64,000 nucleotides of DNA from Amanita rubescens (GCA_015039365.1 WION01000083.1:62001-126000), one strand, 5' to 3'. Shown: positions 28,716-40,800, counted from the stretch's first letter. Notes: a model not told the origin generated them from the letters alone. Numbers and translations: made by a program.

Positions 28716-29702
28716 CTAGATATATGATTTATGTGTTTGCGCTTTGCTCCAGAACAGATGTGACCACCACTCTCCAGGTAGTTTGACAGGTCTCGTCTTC
28801 CTCCCACCCGTGTTTGGAATCTTGCATTCCTCCAAATACCAAAGATCTTTGACGCCAGCCGATAGCAAATACTCTTTCGTCAAATCATAGTTGAGACCGA
28901 CTGCGTGTGGACCATGTGAATCATCCGACAACGTAAGTCTGCCTCCTTCCTGAAGTATAATCTAATCACGGGCGTTACCCTTCTGACTGTATGGACGTGA
29001 AGAAAAACTCACCTCGAGCACGTCTCTTCCCGGATACGGCGTCTTCCAATTCTTCCTAAACGCAGCCGCGTTGACTTCAAACAACGCTCCATACCGTATC
29101 GCATACCGGACATTTCTCGTCAATTTTTCCAGTGCTCGAGGAAAAGAGGAAAAAACCAGATCGGGGGTGTACAACCGGCATAGATCGATATGGCCGATGA
29201 TTTCAGGGTGGAAGCGGTCTAACAGCTCGTATTGTGCGTCGAGATACGATACGAGGAAATCTTCCAGGCTCGAGCGGTCTACGGCCCTCTGGTAGGTCTC
29301 CACGTCAAAATCGATCGGAATCTCGTTCACGTGGTGCACCGAACCGACGAGGTATTGAATCCTCTCTCCATAGGTTTGGAGAGTGAGATGTAACATGTCC
29401 AAGTCTAGGGTAGTGATGTACTCCGTTTCGAGGCCGACGAGGAGGGAGATTTTGGGTTCGTAGAGAGATTTGAGGCGGTGGGCTTCTTGTACGAAGTCGT
29501 TGAATTGTGAAACTAGTTGAGTTAGCGCCTGCTCGGACTCTCCTCTCTCCTCTGGATAGAGATCTTGAGATCTGTACCTCGGAACATGTTCAGAAAGGCC
29601 GTAAACTTGGAAATCGCTTTTTATGGCAGAGAGAACGACTTGCTCAAGATCGCCCTTTGCGTGTTTGCAGAATTGACCCGAGTGAGAGTGTTGACTGATC
29701 AT
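28716..29702 (-). CDS. HIS2: histidinol-phosphatase (PHP family)
   Basis: Two exons, 29702-29013 and 28949-28716, joined over a 63-nt GTGAGT...CAG intron in phase 0, give 307 aa, close to the roughly 335 aa of the yeast enzyme. The PHP phosphoesterase signature opens the protein: HSHSGQFCKHAKGDLEQVVL and YGLSEHVPRY, with metal-binding histidines. Further conserved parts are GLETEYI, LVGSVHHVNEIPIDFD, GHIDLCRLY and, after the intron, GRLTLSDDSHGPHAVGLNYD. It hydrolyses L-histidinol phosphate to histidinol, the penultimate part of histidine biosynthesis. The ATG at 29702 sits directly before the His motif; the frame is open upstream, but the family starts here. It is divergent from SSU72 with 227 bp between the starts. 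Confidence 0.93.
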
Positions 29703-29929
29703 TTGTTTACATTTGTTTGTTTGTCTCTCACTCTTTCCCAGGTACATTCCATTTCTCTGTTCTTTTGGACGAACGTGATGATTCAGAGTGGAAACTGTCA
29801 TCAACCCAATCTTGGGGTTGCAAAGATGACCACATTGTTCTAGATACTGCTGATTTTCTTCTGTCTTCGAGCCTTGTTTCGTAACAGAAGCCTTCGCTAA
29901 CTGGGTCTTTTTCTTTTTTGCTTAGGAAC
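29703..29929. promoter_or_regulatory. shared HIS2/SSU72 promoter region
   Basis: The 227 bp between two divergent start codons must hold both promoters and leaders. Pyrimidine-rich runs (CTTTTTCTTTTTTGC) precede the SSU72 start and TTTGTTTGT-type runs flank the HIS2 start. No TATA box is evident. Confidence 0.5.
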
Positions 29930-30979
29930 ATGGACCCCCGTCGTGCCCGCGACCCAAGACTAGCCAGAGCCGATCCCCGTTTGCAGCGCGTCCCATCAAA
30001 TCCGCCACCAGCAGAAACCAACTACACCAATTGGTCAGAGAATGATGGAACGCCCGCGGAACCTATGCAGGAAGACAACACCCAAGAAAGTCTACCGCAA
30101 AACCTTAACGCCCCAGAGCCTTACAGAGCACGTCCCCTTTTCTGCATAGTCTGCGCCAGCAATCAGGTACCGTCTCTCCGACGATCATCGGCCGAGGTTC
30201 GCTTACCGCCTCACTCTTCAAGAATCGATCTATGGAAGGCCATCACGTGTTAGCGTAAGCACCTTCTTATTGACACGCATATCAAAGTCATAACCACCGT
30301 TTTCTTCAAAGAAAAGCAGGTTATCGCGTCATTTCGTCCGGGACAGGTTCGGCCGTACGTTTACCTGGTCCGTCAATAGACAAACCCAATATATACCCTT
30401 TTGGAACACCCTACAACACGATTTATGAAGAATTGAATGGCAAGGATTTTCGCTTGTGAGTCGTGCCTATCAAGGTTCATCACGCGGATCTTGTTTGACC
30501 CAGCCCTAGGTACACCGCAAATGGTCTTTTGCAGATGCTCGACCGCAATCGGAGAATCAAACTTGCGCCCGAACGATGGCAGGAGAACAGGACGGTTGCT
30601 GATATCGTGATCACCTGTGAAGAACGATGTTTTGATGCCGTTTGCGATGGTTCGTTGCAATTTCTCGTTCCAACCCCAATGTCCCCTAATCCCGATCGCA
30701 GACCTGATGGCTCGAGGAGGCGAATTCAACAAGCCTGTACATATCATCAATATGGAAATCAAGGATAATCACGAGGAAGCTTTGATCGCAGGGAAAGCAA
30801 TGCTAGATCTAGCCTCGGCGGTGAGTCTCTTTCCGAACATCACCGGTCTCTGATCGAAAGGGGATCGTCTTACTCAGATTGAGGGCGCGGATGATATCGA
30901 TGAGAATATTGACCACATTTTACTTGCCCAACAAGAGAAACACCCTCACAGTCTTGTACACGCCGTCGCGTATTATTGA
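29930..30979 (+). CDS. SSU72: RNA polymerase II CTD phosphatase Ssu72
   Basis: Six exons (29930-30166, 30223-30254, 30312-30455, 30510-30649, 30702-30820, 30878-30979) sum to 774 nt, 257 aa, in one frame. The active-site loop is [13 protein letters not shown] (CX5R, split by intron 1). Then come [91 protein letters not shown] and a C-terminus [12 protein letters not shown]. Ssu72 removes phosphate from Ser5/Ser7 of the polymerase II tail and works in 3'-end processing and termination. The first 65 or so residues are a family-atypical basic and proline-rich N-terminal extension ([19 protein letters not shown]). The 32-nt exon 2 is notably small. Confidence 0.95.
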
Positions 30980-31195
30980 GCCTATATGCGTCTCAGGAAT
31001 TCCCACTGTATACCACCCATCAGTAATATGTACATCATCTGTCGTTGATAAGGGGTCAGGTGTCGTTTTTAAACTCAAGATTACGGTCGATCACGCAATA
31101 TAAACGCAAGTGTCTGAAACAAACGTGGGAAAGCTCTTGGCCGCTCCAATGTATTTAATACAACTCGCTCCATAGGAGCAAATCAAAACACAAAA

Positions 31196-32205
31196 ATGCC
31201 TTCTCTCCGTCTTGGAAGCATCGCGCCCGACTTCGAGGCTGTAACCACGCAAGGACCTATCCGATTCCACGAATGGATCGGTGATTCCTGGGTGCGAGCC
31301 CGATTTTAACTTTGAGCTTTAAAAGTTTATGACTCACGAAACGCCCGCCAGGCCATCTTGTTTTCTCACCCAGCGGATTTCACCCCCGTATGCACAACGG
31401 AACTAGGCGAAGTCGCCCGTCGCGCACCTGACTTTGCGAAGCGCAACGTCAAAGTGATCGGAATTTCTGCGAACAAATTGGACGATCACAATAAATGGCT
31501 CGAGGATATCAACGATTATGGGACGAAGAACGTTGGACCGACGAACGTCCAGTTCCCCATCGTGAGCAGAGCCAAGCCCCCTTTGTTTGAGCTAACAAAA
31601 TCGGTGTGTATGCACTAGATCGCCGATCCGGATAGGAAGATTTCGGCTCTTTATGATATGCTTGACGCTCAAGATATCACCAACGTCGACGCCAAGGGCA
31701 TTCCTTTCACCGTGAGTATACCGAATCTCCCATACGTCCGACTGACCCTTTCGTCCAGGTCCGAACCGTATTCGTCGTTGACCCTAAGAAAGTCATCCGA
31801 TTGACCATCTCTTACCCCGCTTCGACTGGACGCAACTTTGACGAAGTCATTCGGTAAGCCACCCCCTCCCTACTGATGACGTCAACCTAAACGAGAATTT
31901 GACTTTTCTCTTGTCCAGGGTCATCGATTGTGAGAACTCGCGGGTTTCATTTCTTCGAGATTCGACACTGACAGGGTGTTACAGCTCTCCAAGTCGGCGA
32001 CAAGCACCGCATCACTACGCCCGTCAACTGGAACAGGGGCGACGATGTCATCGTTCATCCAGGTGTCTCCAACGAAGAGGCAAAGACGCTCTTCCCCGGT
32101 TACACGATTCACAAGGTGACTGTTTTTTTATGGTACTGCTGACCCGAAGCGAACCTGACCGCGTTGTAGCCATACTTGAGGACTACGCCCCTCAAGATAG
32201 ACTAA
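31196..32205 (+). CDS. 1-Cys peroxiredoxin (Prx6 type)
   Basis: Seven exons (31196-31291, 31352-31561, 31619-31711, 31759-31853, 31919-31929, 31985-32115, 32170-32205) give 672 nt, 223 aa. The peroxidatic cysteine is C46 in [15 protein letters not shown]. Further Prx6-type motifs are [70 protein letters not shown] and [19 protein letters not shown]. It reduces hydrogen peroxide and organic hydroperoxides; mitochondrial or cytosolic location cannot be told, as no clear presequence is seen. Exon 5 is only 11 nt, yet the conserved protein sequence requires it, which shows that very small exons are recognised in this genome. Confidence 0.95.
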
Positions 32206-32397
32206 GCCAACCCGCTCGCGCATATCACAAAAAGCTTTTTGTATTATTACATATGTATAAATGAAAAAGTGATCAGCCAGGGGACTGGTGTGCATTGACG
32301 CTATATATAACCTTCCTTATCGAAGACTACCATGCGGTGCCCCGGCCGGCACCCCATTCAAACCCTTTTCCTCTTGTACAAAAAGATATTTGTTCCG

Positions 32398-32603
32398 TTA
32401 GTGGGCCCGGCCCATAGTAAGATTCTTGATTTCTTTTGCTTTTATGTCTTGCGGAGGACTCTTCTCCTGTTTCAGACGTAGCTATATGTACGTACTTCAT
32501 TAAGCAAGCTTTCGACTGTAACCTGACTGTGGTCGGAGCCTACAGGCAGAGCGAACGCGACGGAGAAGATGATAAAGAGGACTGCAATAAATGAGAAGCG
32601 CAT
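32398..32603 (-). CDS. putative small secreted protein
   Basis: From the ATG at 32603 a signal peptide is evident: MRFSFIAVLFIIFSVAFALP, then VGSDHSQVTVESLLNE. It matches the N-terminus of the secreted protein at 57732 (MRLSFIAVFFIALCTGLALP). Unspliced, the frame stops at 32472 (43 aa). A GTACGT...GAAACAG intron of only 29 nt, with the same ends as the intron in the 57 kb gene, would give about 58 aa ending at 32398. The body of the 57 kb protein is missing, so this may be a truncated relic that keeps its secretion signal. Confidence 0.45.
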
Positions 32604-33097
32604 GTTTGGGTATTTCGCAGTGGGGGTGAATGAGCTGTGCACCTGGTTTGTAGTCGATTGCTAACCTCGCATATATGGAACTTTGTATTTTGGCATGCAT
32701 ATTCCTTTTCTCAGTCGTCGTGTTATTGATCGAAGCTGGGTGAATTTAAGTCGAGGTTCAGCCCAAGAACGCCCAAGACCTTGGTGCTGGTCATACCGCC
32801 AAGCAGGAGACGATTCGCATCTGACAAGATGTCACCATCATCGTACATTCTATCTCCATGATTTAGTACTGTTCTTTATGTAACAGACATTTGACGACGT
32901 ACGAAGGTGTCCGTTGTTAGTCAATTGACGCATTTTGACGTGGACAGCGATGATGTTAACATTATCCACCGTTGTCATCCGAGTCCTCTCTTCCCCTAAT
33001 TCGAGAAAAGCCCACGTATAGGTAAAACAACTATAATGTAGTGCAAGAAATGGTGATGTAGCCTACAAAGTACGTTTGGAATCACGATCGAAGAAAG
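32604..33097. other. intergenic, no feature seen
   Basis: This lies between the small secreted frame and the 3' end of gene A. I see no coding frame, RNA or repeat. Confidence 0.4.
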
Positions 33098-34673
33098 TTA
33101 AAGTCGAGAGAACAAGCTTAGATCGAAGAACTGAATGTACACAATTGGATCTATGAGTCCCTTGATCATTAAGATGTCATTGGTGCTCATGCCACCAATG
33201 ACACCTCTCTCGAAGGAACCAGGGATTAGAGGGAGGGGTTCTGGCACGGATTCGGTAACTTGCTCATACCATGATAAGATATCTGAAGATGAGGGGCCAG
33301 TTGAAGGTTTTTCCTCGACGTCCTCCATGCCATCGATGTCGTCGGAAGTCGAGTCCGTGCCCTCGATGGTCTGAACATCCCAAGTCCCGGATGTCACTGG
33401 TGAGCTCATGGCATCAGTAACGATTCCCGTGTCTGCGCACTGTACATCCCCCGTCTCCGCTAACCCTTCGTGCCTGGGTGTGAACAGCAGCCTGCCTCCG
33501 TCCCAGGAGAGGGAAGGGATCGTTCCAATAGGTTGCTTCGTTAAGAATGGGGTACCATTGCGGGATTGATGATGTATAGGATAGGGTTTGGCGCTTCGAG
33601 TGCCGTCACACTGGTTTTGGGCATTTTTCTGAAGACGGATTTTCTCTGATTTTTCGATCAGGTCAGGCGGCGGATCCCACCACCACAAACTGACAATTTC
33701 GAGGCCCATTGTAACGAGTTGCCGTTGGTAAACACTGGTTGGCACAATTGCAGCCAAGCGAGGAAGGTAGTGGAGAAGGGAGAATGGTATAGAAAGAAGG
33801 GTATCGATGATAGGGAATGGCTTCCGACTGGTTGGGTCATCGATGCCAGGACAATCCTGGTGCTCATAGACATGTAATGCTCTGACTTGGCCGTTGCCCT
33901 CATTCCTTAAGAAAGGGCTAAGGCTGTTTGCGGCGTGGAAGCGATGTTGTGTGGATTGTGTACCACCGAATACCTGAAGTACTGGTGAGGCATGACACCC
34001 GAATGAATGAAGACGACCACTCGCCTCTTCGTATGTTGGTCTGCCAGGATCACCTCGCCCAGCTTCCAGTTCTGTAATCCTCCACTGATGTAGGTCCTGC
34101 TCGTAGGCAAGAGTGCGTGCCAAGATATCTTCGTGAAGGAAGAGCGTCGCGAGCGGCGGCCACTCATCCAGAGCACTGTGGTGGTCGGCTCTAACTTTCC
34201 CCAGTCAGAAACCAACCGCCTTGAAAAGAAATAAGGATGTACGCGGCACAACATTTTCCTGCACTTCAGCGGCATGTCGGGGATGTCGATCCTGACGCAG
34301 TTTGCGCACAAGCATCTGCGAAAGCTAATAGGTACATCTTCAGCGTCATCGCACAAGATAACATGAGAGATTGACTCGCGCGTTCATTGCAAGGGTGTAG
34401 AGACTGCGAAACGTCACCGCTGGGTTCAACACCCGTACACTCTGGCTTGAAGCTATTATCGGGTCCAACAATCCATTCCCTTACCCGCTTCGGATTCAGC
34501 ATCGCCAACTGTCGTTCGGAACTGCGATCGACTGCATCCAGGATGTGAGACCATTCCACGCTACCCGACATCAACGAGATGACACATTTTTTGCCGCCGT
34601 AAAAATTTGTCATTGCGTCGATCTCAGCATGAGGGTAGGTGTGGGTGGTCGTTTGGACTGATGGGATTGTCAT
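33098..34673 (-). CDS. hypothetical protein, paralogue A1
   Basis: This is a minus-strand gene whose start (MTIPSVQTTTHTYPHAEIDA, ATG at 34673) and body are paralogous to the plus-strand gene at 43368-44913. The body (34123-33098) carries LFLHEDILARTLAYEQDLHQ, FPIIDTLLSIPFSLLHYLPR, VSLWWWDPPPDLIEKSEKIR and a serine/acidic stretch before FERGVIGGMSTNDILMIKGL. No known domain is recognised. Compared with its paralogue, the first exon keeps about 130 extra bases (around 34395-34530), and the first intron has a GC donor (GCGAGT) where the other has GTAAGT. Exon joins between about 34120 and 34330 are uncertain, so it could be a decaying copy. Confidence 0.5.
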
Positions 34674-34825
34674 GATGAATGAATTCAAGCGAAAATGTTA
34701 AACAACAACCACGCACGAAGGTATTGGCATTTGTTTGTACAATGTCACAGCTACACTGTCGGTGAAACAGTTGAACAAACACAATTAGAATATACATACA
34801 ACGGAAGGAAACTTCTGTAAGGACG

Positions 34826-35235
34826 TCAATGTCCATATACCTGCTCTGCTAACATCCGCAACGTCATCGGCATCATATTATCGTTGTAATGTTCTTGAAT
34901 ATCCGGCTTCTCCACGACATGATGAATGCAGGACCATTTCGTTTTGTCTACCGCGCGCTCCTCACAAACCCTACGTTTCTCTACATTCCACCACTTTGGC
35001 AAAACACCAGTCCTGCTCTCGGCAAGGTTGAGAAAGGAATGAAAGTCGAGTATGGGATTCTTGGGCTCGCCATATAAGCCATGACATTCGCCCCGATACA
35101 TAAGATCGTCCTCGACGCGCAGTCTGTATGCGTCAATCAACCGGTTCATCGCTTCCTCCTGTGTCGGGACGGTATCGAGATAGATGTTGGTTGCAAGCGC
35201 CTCAATCAGGCACTGAAACTTGTGGTACCGCTTCC
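34826..35235 (-). pseudogene. MYND-finger gene, 3' part (split by copia-2)
   Basis: The downstream part of a minus-strand gene whose first 198 nt lie at 43189-42992. It continues the finger after DWK with RYHKFQCLIEALATNIYLD and ends GVLPKWWNVEKRRVCEERAV...MPMTLRMLAEQVYGH, collinear with the intact paralogue at 45052-45726. If the 5-bp target duplication CTTCC is counted once, the two parts add up to 603 nt, exactly 201 codons with no other lesion. The insertion is therefore the only visible defect. Confidence 0.85.
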
Positions 35236-35713
35236 TGTTAAAGTTATCTTATCTAATCATATAAAATAACGTATATCTTATCTTATCTCATATAAGATAA
35301 CACATCATATCTTATCCTATAGATTAGGATATACAGATTAGATGTACATACATGTATATTCATATATACATGTACATATACATACATACATAGGATACTG
35401 GAATATCCTATAGTCGCTTGCGTCATCCCATTACTGCGGTAAACGCGTCATAGCTGCGCTAGACGTCATATCATACGTCATGCACAGCTCTTCCTCTATT
35501 TACTATACTTTGTACTTATTAAGATACTAGTAGTATATAAGACTACCTGTACGTAGGTACAAAAAAGAACCTTCCTTCTCCTCTTACCACCACATCCTAT
35601 ATCCATAGGATAGTGAGTTATCGTTTGAGGTCGTCACCGCCACTCTACACTCCACTCTAAGTAAGTATTCACTTTAATACTTAGACGCTGCGCTGCTGGG
35701 CGTATCTTCGTCA
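35236..35713 (+). repeat. copia-2 5' LTR
   Basis: 478 bp, TGTTAAAG...CTTCGTCA. TATATAA at 35534-35540. The interior is rich in ATACAT/ATGTAT motifs around 35340-35395. It shares ends and the CGCTTGCGTCATCC block with the copia-1 LTR but is otherwise diverged. Confidence 0.92.
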
Positions 35714-36740
35714 GGTTATGGGCCCCGACATGGTATTGCTTGCATCACCATCGCCTCCAGGCATGTTACCATGCAAGATGTGTGAACAGGTATAGTATTG
35801 TGCGGGTCGGAGACCTGAGTGGCATCCGTAAATTTAACTGAGTTCTTGTACCTGACATACGAGCTTATGACATGCGCCCGGACCCTAGGGCTTTAGGGGG
35901 ATCTCCTTGCACCCAGGGATAAGGGTACCACCTATGTTTCTCAAGGCTGGCATGGCAACCTTGACCCCCACGGAGTTATACTTGCCCTCCGTGATGTGAC
36001 TGGGGTATTCATGCACGATATTCCATTATAAGGCCCTTAGAGCCTTTAGTTACCGTATATAGATCATATGGCCTGTAGTAACTTTCACAAAGTATAAAGG
36101 TCGTGCTGGGGTCCCATTGTGGACCATACACGCAGACTATTAGGCGTCCACTCCTAGAGAGCGCCTTAGATTAGCCGTTGGCTCTGCTCAAAAGGCATCC
36201 ACGTATACTTTCATATTGTTACTGGGAGTGCTTATAAAGGTGGTCACGGACGGTTTATGGACCGGACACCTTTCATTTTCCAAAGACAACTGGTACCTCT
36301 TGGGACCAGGCAGTTGCCGCAGGCGCACTGCAGTCCGCGGACCTTATGCATGTCATACTCGTTTACAGGTCAGGCACACAAGTCTGGTACATGTTCCTCG
36401 GATCGATCCTGGTGCTAGGCATTATCATGCTTGGCTGTAGCTCATAACGCTGCACGCAAGGTTGTTGTCGTATTCGTTATGACACCCTCGCCTATGAAGT
36501 CGTTGTCGTTTATGTAATGACACCTTCATTAATAAAAATCCTTAAATAGATATAAATCATTGAATTTATAAATAATCCATCAAAACGATCAATTGATTTC
36601 ACCTCAATCAATCGTTCCATCATCAAGAAGCAAGAAATAACATTTCTCGCTCACCCATCTCTATACAAGGCAATCAAACCTTGTTACCGACATTTCCATA
36701 AGGTTTTATATAAAAATAAACCTTTATCAACATTCTTGTC
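35714..36740 (+). promoter_or_regulatory. copia-2 primer-binding site and leader
   Basis: It starts with the initiator-tRNA anticodon-loop complement GGTTATGGGCCCC. Blocks such as GACATGCGCCCGGACCCTAG, CACCCAGGGATAAGGGTACC and GGCTGGCATGGCAACC are almost the same as in copia-1, although the LTRs have diverged strongly. No equivalent of the 187-aa extra ORF is present before gag. Confidence 0.7.
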
Positions 36741-37889
36741 ATGTCTTCTTTTACCAAAGAAGAAGACAGCGCTTTATGTTCCCTTGTCACCGAATTACAA
36801 GGAGACAACTATCGTGCCTGGGCACGACAAATAACGGCATACTTTCAGATCTCAAATCTGATGGTATTCATGTGTCCCGTTATCCCCAATGCAATCCCTG
36901 CTCACCTCAAAGCAGTAATTGCGCCGATCACTGCCACCAATAAGGCAGCAATCATCATACAAGCTGATGAGCTTGTACAAAACGAGAAGGCGTTGCACGC
37001 CATTAAGCTCAGATTGTCCTTTACAATCTTTGAGCTTTATCAACACGTTTATAACGCAAGACTCCTATGGATGTTCTTGCAAGAACGTTACAAAGATGAT
37101 TCGCCAGCAATCCTCGACGGATCACTGGACAAAATAGATCATGATCGATCTATAAATAAAATCATCACTCGTTATAGACACATAGCAGCACAGGGACATC
37201 AACTTCCGGCTGCTCATCTAAATAAAGCACTTACGACCATTAGGGCTGTTCCATTTAAATGGATCAACCAAACAGCGGCTACATCATCTGTTACCGCTAT
37301 CAATACGAATTACTCTAGCCCTACGGCAGTACGTTCAGGAAACACTGCCACACAAGTTGGACCAATCACAGTCCAGCAACTTGCTAGTGAAATTCGTTCG
37401 GCATGGTCGTCACGGCATAATGCTATAAAACAATCACCTCCGTCAAAGCAAGACCCTAACTTGCATACGGAACATTGTTTAGCTAATGCCTCCTTAACAA
37501 ACAAGGGCAAAGGCCGCTGCAGATGCTCGCCGCATCCACAGCCTACACATTTGCGCTGGGAAGACTTTAAAAATAGTAGCAAGCCTGATTATATCAGGGG
37601 AGGATCTCCACTATTAGTCCAACAGCCCGAATCTGATCCGGAATCAGATTCCACACATGATTCATTTAAATCATGTAAATCAAATGTTTCCACGCCTTCA
37701 CCTTTATCACACGAGCCTTTAACAGACTCGTTGAATACAAGAATAACAAATTCCCAGGAGGAATTTTATGATGCTCATGAAGATTTCGAGCGTCATTATG
37801 GAAATTTCATGGCTATGAATAGCTATGATCAATGGGTAGAAGAACAATATAGCATAGACTTAGATTATTTCTGGAAGAAATATATGTAA
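36741..37889 (+). CDS. Ty1/copia-type Gag, stand-alone
   Basis: A 382-aa frame from the ATG at 36741 to TAA. The N-terminus LQGDNYRAWARQITAYFQIS matches copia-1 Gag (LKGDNYRLWARKMTAYLQVK), and the region VQNEKALHAIKLRLS parallels NEKALGSIMLRLS. It lacks the RGG-rich tail of copia-1 and has no regular CCHC knuckle; the C-terminus is acidic (DSFKSCKS, FYDAHEDFERHYG). It should assemble particles, perhaps mixed with Gag of a helper. The frame is intact, in contrast to the non-coding sequence after it. Confidence 0.88.
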   Translation: MSSFTKEEDSALCSLVTELQGDNYRAWARQITAYFQISNLMVFMCPVIPNAIPAHLKAVIAPITATNKAAIIIQADELVQNEKALHAIKLRLSFTIFELYQHVYNARLLWMFLQERYKDDSPAILDGSLDKIDHDRSINKIITRYRHIAAQGHQLPAAHLNKALTTIRAVPFKWINQTAATSSVTAINTNYSSPTAVRSGNTATQVGPITVQQLASEIRSAWSSRHNAIKQSPPSKQDPNLHTEHCLANASLTNKGKGRCRCSPHPQPTHLRWEDFKNSSKPDYIRGGSPLLVQQPESDPESDSTHDSFKSCKSNVSTPSPLSHEPLTDSLNTRITNSQEEFYDAHEDFERHYGNFMAMNSYDQWVEEQYSIDLDYFWKKYM

Positions 37890-40800
37890 TATATAAATTG
37901 TCGTCAACACAAGAGTATCGTGAAGGATCACTCCTTATAAATCCGATTACTTGTCATACAATTTATATTCAAAATAAGGAAATCGTGTAGGCATATGCCT
38001 TGCAATCCCGATTACTTATATATAAAGGTCTTTCTGGTGGTATTAAGCAAGGATCATCATCATTGCCATAATATACCGCGTTCAAGGGAATTTCGATCAC
38101 TTGAAGAAAGATCATCAAGCTTGTCATCACATACAAGCATCAAACACATATAATCTTCGTCATTCAGAAATATCTATAATGTCTACACTATAAAAACAAT
38201 ATCTTTAAAGCTCTCCACAAATGCAAACCGATGTTTATAGCCTATAAACGGCTATAATCTATTTGCAGATAACAGTAATGTGTTACCTTTGAGAAAGGTT
38301 CCTTGCCGTTGAAACTTACACGGTTTTGAAAACGTCTCATAATACGGTTTCCTACACTTGAGAAGGCTCCTTGCCGTTGAAACTTATACGGTTTCGAAAG
38401 TATCTCATAACACTGTAGTCACGATAGCAGTTTCATACTGCTGAACATTATCTGTTGGAGATAACAAATTCCTTGAATACTGTCGCATACAAGGGAATTT
38501 CGATCACTTGTATAAGAATAGACTTCTATGCTTGTCTATACAAGCATCTATAAACGTCCAGAGTATTTTTGTACTCAACCTATAAATTGAATTGTACGGC
38601 GGCGCTATGCGCTCATCCCCTTTTCATATTAAAAATAGGTTTTCCAATAACAGGACAGACGTAATTAAAATACCTTGAAATAATTCTTATAGCTTTAAGA
38701 ATTGTGGATTATAATTCTAAATGATTATCTATAGGAACCAGATCATCCTTGAGTGAAATACATGTACCATGACCATATACGTTGACCAACGTCGTTATGT
38801 TGGATAATGTATTGTGTGAAACACAAGAACGGTTACATCTTTTTATAAAGATGATAAATTGACGAAATCATTGATTTCTTTAAATACATGAAAATGATTT
38901 TTATAAATCATCACATGTTAAAAATAAGAATACTGTTCATATCACATCAATCTATATGTGATAAATAGATCATGTCAAAAATATACATGATTCTATCAGG
39001 CTAAATTACGCAATATCAATCCCTGTCTTGATTGAGGGGGAATCATTGCAAATAAACAAGCCATTACGACTTGTATAAATGACCAATCAAAACAAGTATT
39101 CGATATAACTTGTAAACAAATACAATCATGGATGCGTATTAAATATAGGCCCATATTGTACATTATGGTTGCGTATTAGACATAGGCCCATAATTATAAT
39201 GGTCATCAACTGTATTAGAGGAGGAAGCTCCCTCGATAATATACAGATGCCTGAACACGAACAAATATATGTATTGGAGTTTTATCCCCGTCTATTGTAT
39301 AGAGAAGGCTCCTTGCCGTTGAAACTTATACGGTCTTGAAAGCGTCTCGTCTTTACAATATGACATTACACTCCTGACAAATATCCTAGTCAGGAACGTG
39401 TATCATATGGAATGCCAGGTTAATGCATATCTCAAATAAGCCTGTCTTATGGCTTATCGCAAACAACCTCACATATCCTCTCCATACATATAACAGTATT
39501 TCTTTATAAGAATCAATGGTAGCTTAAAAACAAAGAAATAGATTATGTTAATCTTGCGCCAATTCTTTTCAAAATACAGATTCCCAAATATCGTTCATAC
39601 GATATTACGGTTGGATTATTGGAATACATTTAGTTCCTTGCACAGATCTTAGCCCTCAAAAGCGAAAGATAGGAACACCTTGCGTATAATCCAACACCCT
39701 CTTTAATTAACTCTAGTTCTTGGTTTCATCCGAACAATGGAGAATTTCCTTACACAAGTTTTGACGGTTTTCAGGTTGGTTAACAATATTTAAATATTGT
39801 TGATCACTTGGGGATACAGCAGACCCAATACTGCTACGAATATAAACTTGTACAAGTCAACCTTTGAATGGGTAGCAATATTTATATATTGTGGGTTATT
39901 CAGTGGCACAACAGACCCAATACTGTTATGACTTCGAAATATCGTTATGATCTTCCTGGCGGTATTAGCAAGGACATCATGTCATTGCCAAAATATACCG
40001 TATATGAATGAGCTTCGGCCAACTCATAAGGAGGATCTTTATAAATAACGAATTTCGGTTTAATGTTATCATTATACATTGAACATCAAAAAGGATATTC
40101 AAAATCATTCGACGAGACTTCCCCGTTTGTATTCTATACTCTTATTGCATCTGGATAATGCATAAAGATAAAATAGAACCAGGGCAGAACAAGAATTAAC
40201 AGAGTTAAGAGGACATTACTTGCCAACGGACTACACGTAACAGAGGAATAATCCTTGTTTAAGGATTAATATAGGCTGTACTGAAAAGGAAACCTATATC
40301 GGATAACGTCGCAGTTATACCTTCCCAGTAGACGTGTTCATGTTGAATATATCGTCCAAAAAGATAGTCATTGACACTTAAATGACTTAGAGGTTAAAAT
40401 CTCGTTCATACGAGATATTATATAAGTGTTTGTCCTTCTATACAAACACTTATAATTATACTTGTCGTCAATACAAGTAAATCCTCTTCGTCATAAAAAT
40501 CTATATCAAAAATAGATTCTATATGCTATAAATGGGGTGGCGCCTGCCTTGCGCAAATCCCCAAATATACAAGTATGAGTGAATGCGGAACGTCGATCGT
40601 TCTCGGATCCTCTATTAAAACTTGTCATGACAACGGTCGTATCCCTGTGGGTGTAGACCTTTAAAGTCATATTCGTATCTTGTACCCACACACAAGTAAC
40701 GATAAATATAGCATAATAAATACAAGAATAAACTTCTTGTACACAGTGTCCAACAAAGGATTACATCATTAATGATCGTCGGGTACGGCAGACACAATAC

